Shown here one piece after another: positions 62,877 through 64,000 of a DNA stretch of 64,000 bases. A program made the translations under genes and the position numbers. The notes beneath the pieces are model-generated. The model did no database searches. It saw only the letters and a list, made by a program, of their open reading frames with translations, and had not been told where the DNA came from. The stretch comes from Rufibacter tibetensis (lineage in GTDB: Bacteria > Bacteroidota > Bacteroidia > Cytophagales > Hymenobacteraceae): the NCBI RefSeq assembly GCF_001310085.1, contig NZ_CP012643.1:4470001-4534000 (forward strand). The letters are read 5' to 3'. The number at the start of each line of letters is the position of its first letter. The first letter of the stretch is position 1.

Positions 62877-64000
62877 GATACATCAAATTTTTTCTGGTTG
62901 TCAATGCGCCTTTTTATAGACTTCAGAATGGTGAGGTACAGGTTCTTTCTCAGGATGCGGTCTTCCACGCCGTGGTCAATGTTGGGGTTGTCATTTATCT
63001 CGATCACGTAGGATTTGCCATCTATTTCTTTCAAATCAACGCCATATAGGCCATCACCAATCAGGTTTGCCGCTTTTAAGGCAGTGTGTAAGACGAAGAA
63101 TGGAACCTCCTCAAAGGGAACGGTCTCAAAGTTGCCGATGATGTCTTTCTTCTTACCGTCCCAATTATATATTTGCCAGTGGTCCTTGGCCATAAAGTAT
63201 TTGCAAGCGTACAAAGGCTGTTTGTCCAGCACCCCAATGCGCCAGTCAAAATCGGTGGGCTTAAACTCCTGACCAATGATAAGGTCAGACTCTGAAAGCA
63301 TCTCTTTCAGCTGCTCGGCTAACTCTTCCTGGGTTTTCACCTTCACCACACCTTGTGAGAAGGAGGAATCAGGCTTCTTCAGCACACAGGGCAGCCCCAG
63401 TTCCTCTACCACTTTGCGGCAGTTATCTCGGTGAATGATCATGCTTTTGGGTATGTTCACCTTCGCCTTGGTGAGCAACTCTGCCAGGTACACTTTATTG
63501 GTGCACCTCAAAATGGACACCGGATCATCAATCACCACCAGCCCTTCAGCATGTGCTCTGCGCGCAAAGCGGTAGGTATGATGATTTACCGAAGTGGTCT
63601 CTCTAATGAATAGTGCGTCAAATTCAGAAAGGCGCCTATAATCTTCCTTCGTAATCAGCTCTGTATAAAACCCTAAACTTTCAGCCGCCTCCACAAAATT
63701 CTGAATAGCCCTGTCATTAGAAGGCGGATCACTATCTGCGTGGTTGACTAAAATGGCCAAGTCATAGATTTTCTTGTTTGTCCGGACGTGGGAGAACCTG
63801 TTTCGGGCAAAGTAGGCCTTCGCAAATTTGTATAAGTCCTTTAGGTGATGTTCTGGAACCTCATTCACCGGAATAGGATTAATACTCTCCAGAACCCATT
63901 CCTTGTTGTACACAAACTGCGCCCGTAGCAAAGGAGCTTGAAAAAGGTCGTGCAATTGCTTGCTTAGTTTCTCATACTGTTTGGCAACGTTTTGCCCAAA
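62873..64000 (-). CDS. RimK-like ATP-grasp ligase, 5' end outside the window
   Basis: At least 376 residues; the frame is open to the right edge (the visible upstream residues read FGQNVAKQYEKLSKQL), so a start at the in-frame TTG 63955 is not the true one. The N-terminal domain before the ATP-grasp (about the first 150 visible residues) matches the RLAN type. The ATP-grasp fold shows CVLKKPDSSFSQGVVKVK, LIIGQEFKPTDFDWRIGVLD and the metal-binding end YVIEINDNPNIDHGVEDR. RimK-like enzymes add glutamate or other amino acids through carboxylate-amine ligation. It overlaps the GCS2 gene by four bases; the trio forms one operon. Confidence 0.9.
   Translation of the reverse strand, partial: FGQNVAKQYEKLSKQLHDLFQAPLLRAQFVYNKEWVLESINPIPVNEVPEHHLKDLYKFAKAYFARNRFSHVRTNKKIYDLAILVNHADSDPPSNDRAIQNFVEAAESLGFYTELITKEDYRRLSEFDALFIRETTSVNHHTYRFARRAHAEGLVVIDDPVSILRCTNKVYLAELLTKAKVNIPKSMIIHRDNCRKVVEELGLPCVLKKPDSSFSQGVVKVKTQEELAEQLKEMLSESDLIIGQEFKPTDFDWRIGVLDKQPLYACKYFMAKDHWQIYNWDGKKKDIIGNFETVPFEEVPFFVLHTALKAANLIGDGLYGVDLKEIDGKSYVIEINDNPNIDHGVEDRILRKNLYLTILKSIKRRIDNQKKFDVS

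Overview
The window looks like a chromosomal segment of a Bacteroidota bacterium, most likely order Cytophagales and possibly the Hymenobacteraceae (Rufibacter/Pontibacter-like); the family is an inference. Evidence seen in the sequence: a SusC/SusD pair, two proteins with type IX secretion (T9SS) sorting domains, a TamL-type Omp85 lipoprotein, DUF349 and DUF547 proteins, and a textbook Bacteroidota promoter (TTTG, 19 bases, TAnnTTTG) in front of a tRNA-Thr gene. No transposase, integrase, phage structural gene or CRISPR array was found, so this reads as stable chromosome.

Layout. 1-8 kb: a partial tamL, an rRNA methyltransferase, an ECF sigma / membrane protein / outer-membrane barrel operon, a periplasmic rhodanese, a CoA-binding protein and a large FAD oxidoreductase. 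8.7-14.2 kb: a SusC/SusD nutrient-uptake pair and a tiny T9SS-tagged protein. 14.3-26.5 kb: tryptophan dioxygenase, L-serine dehydratase beta chain, a TolC-HlyD export pair, gpsA, maf, DUF1015, pdxH, a YqgE/AlgH protein, a five-repeat DUF349 protein, tRNA-Thr and a cupin.

26.8-37.4 kb is the most unusual part. Seven co-directional genes encode a lipoprotein with a degenerate vWA-like domain, a three-helix membrane protein, a tubulin/FtsZ-like GTPase, a 1151-residue protein with an actin/Hsp70-type ATPase domain, a one-helix membrane protein with a Gln/Pro/Arg-rich linker, and a MotA/ZorA-like plus MotB/ZorB-like proton-channel pair. A tubulin-like and an actin-like nucleotidase beside an ion-driven, peptidoglycan-anchored stator suggest one envelope-spanning machine. 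It resembles Zorya only in the stator pair; the Zorya effectors are absent. I know of no described system with this gene set. Two internal hairpin terminators divide it into three transcription units.

37.5-50.7 kb: an Omp85-type barrel, DUF547 and HD-domain proteins, a tandem pair of M14 carboxypeptidase-like proteins (the first lacking its zinc ligands), gyrA, a TPR protein, mgsA, a DUF4136 lipoprotein and a TerB-like protein. 50.7-51.8 kb is AT-rich and apparently non-coding. 51.8-56.8 kb is a 1661-residue T9SS cargo with a propeller domain, three malectin domains and two nearly identical GC-rich PKD domains. 57.3-64 kb: a DUF2459 protein, a NdpA-like nucleoid protein, a 2-hydroxyacid dehydrogenase, a small membrane protein, and a translationally coupled ATP-grasp / GCS2 ligase / N-formylglutamate-amidohydrolase-like trio that runs off the right edge. 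Many gene ends are marked by long, nearly perfect hairpins, especially between convergent genes.
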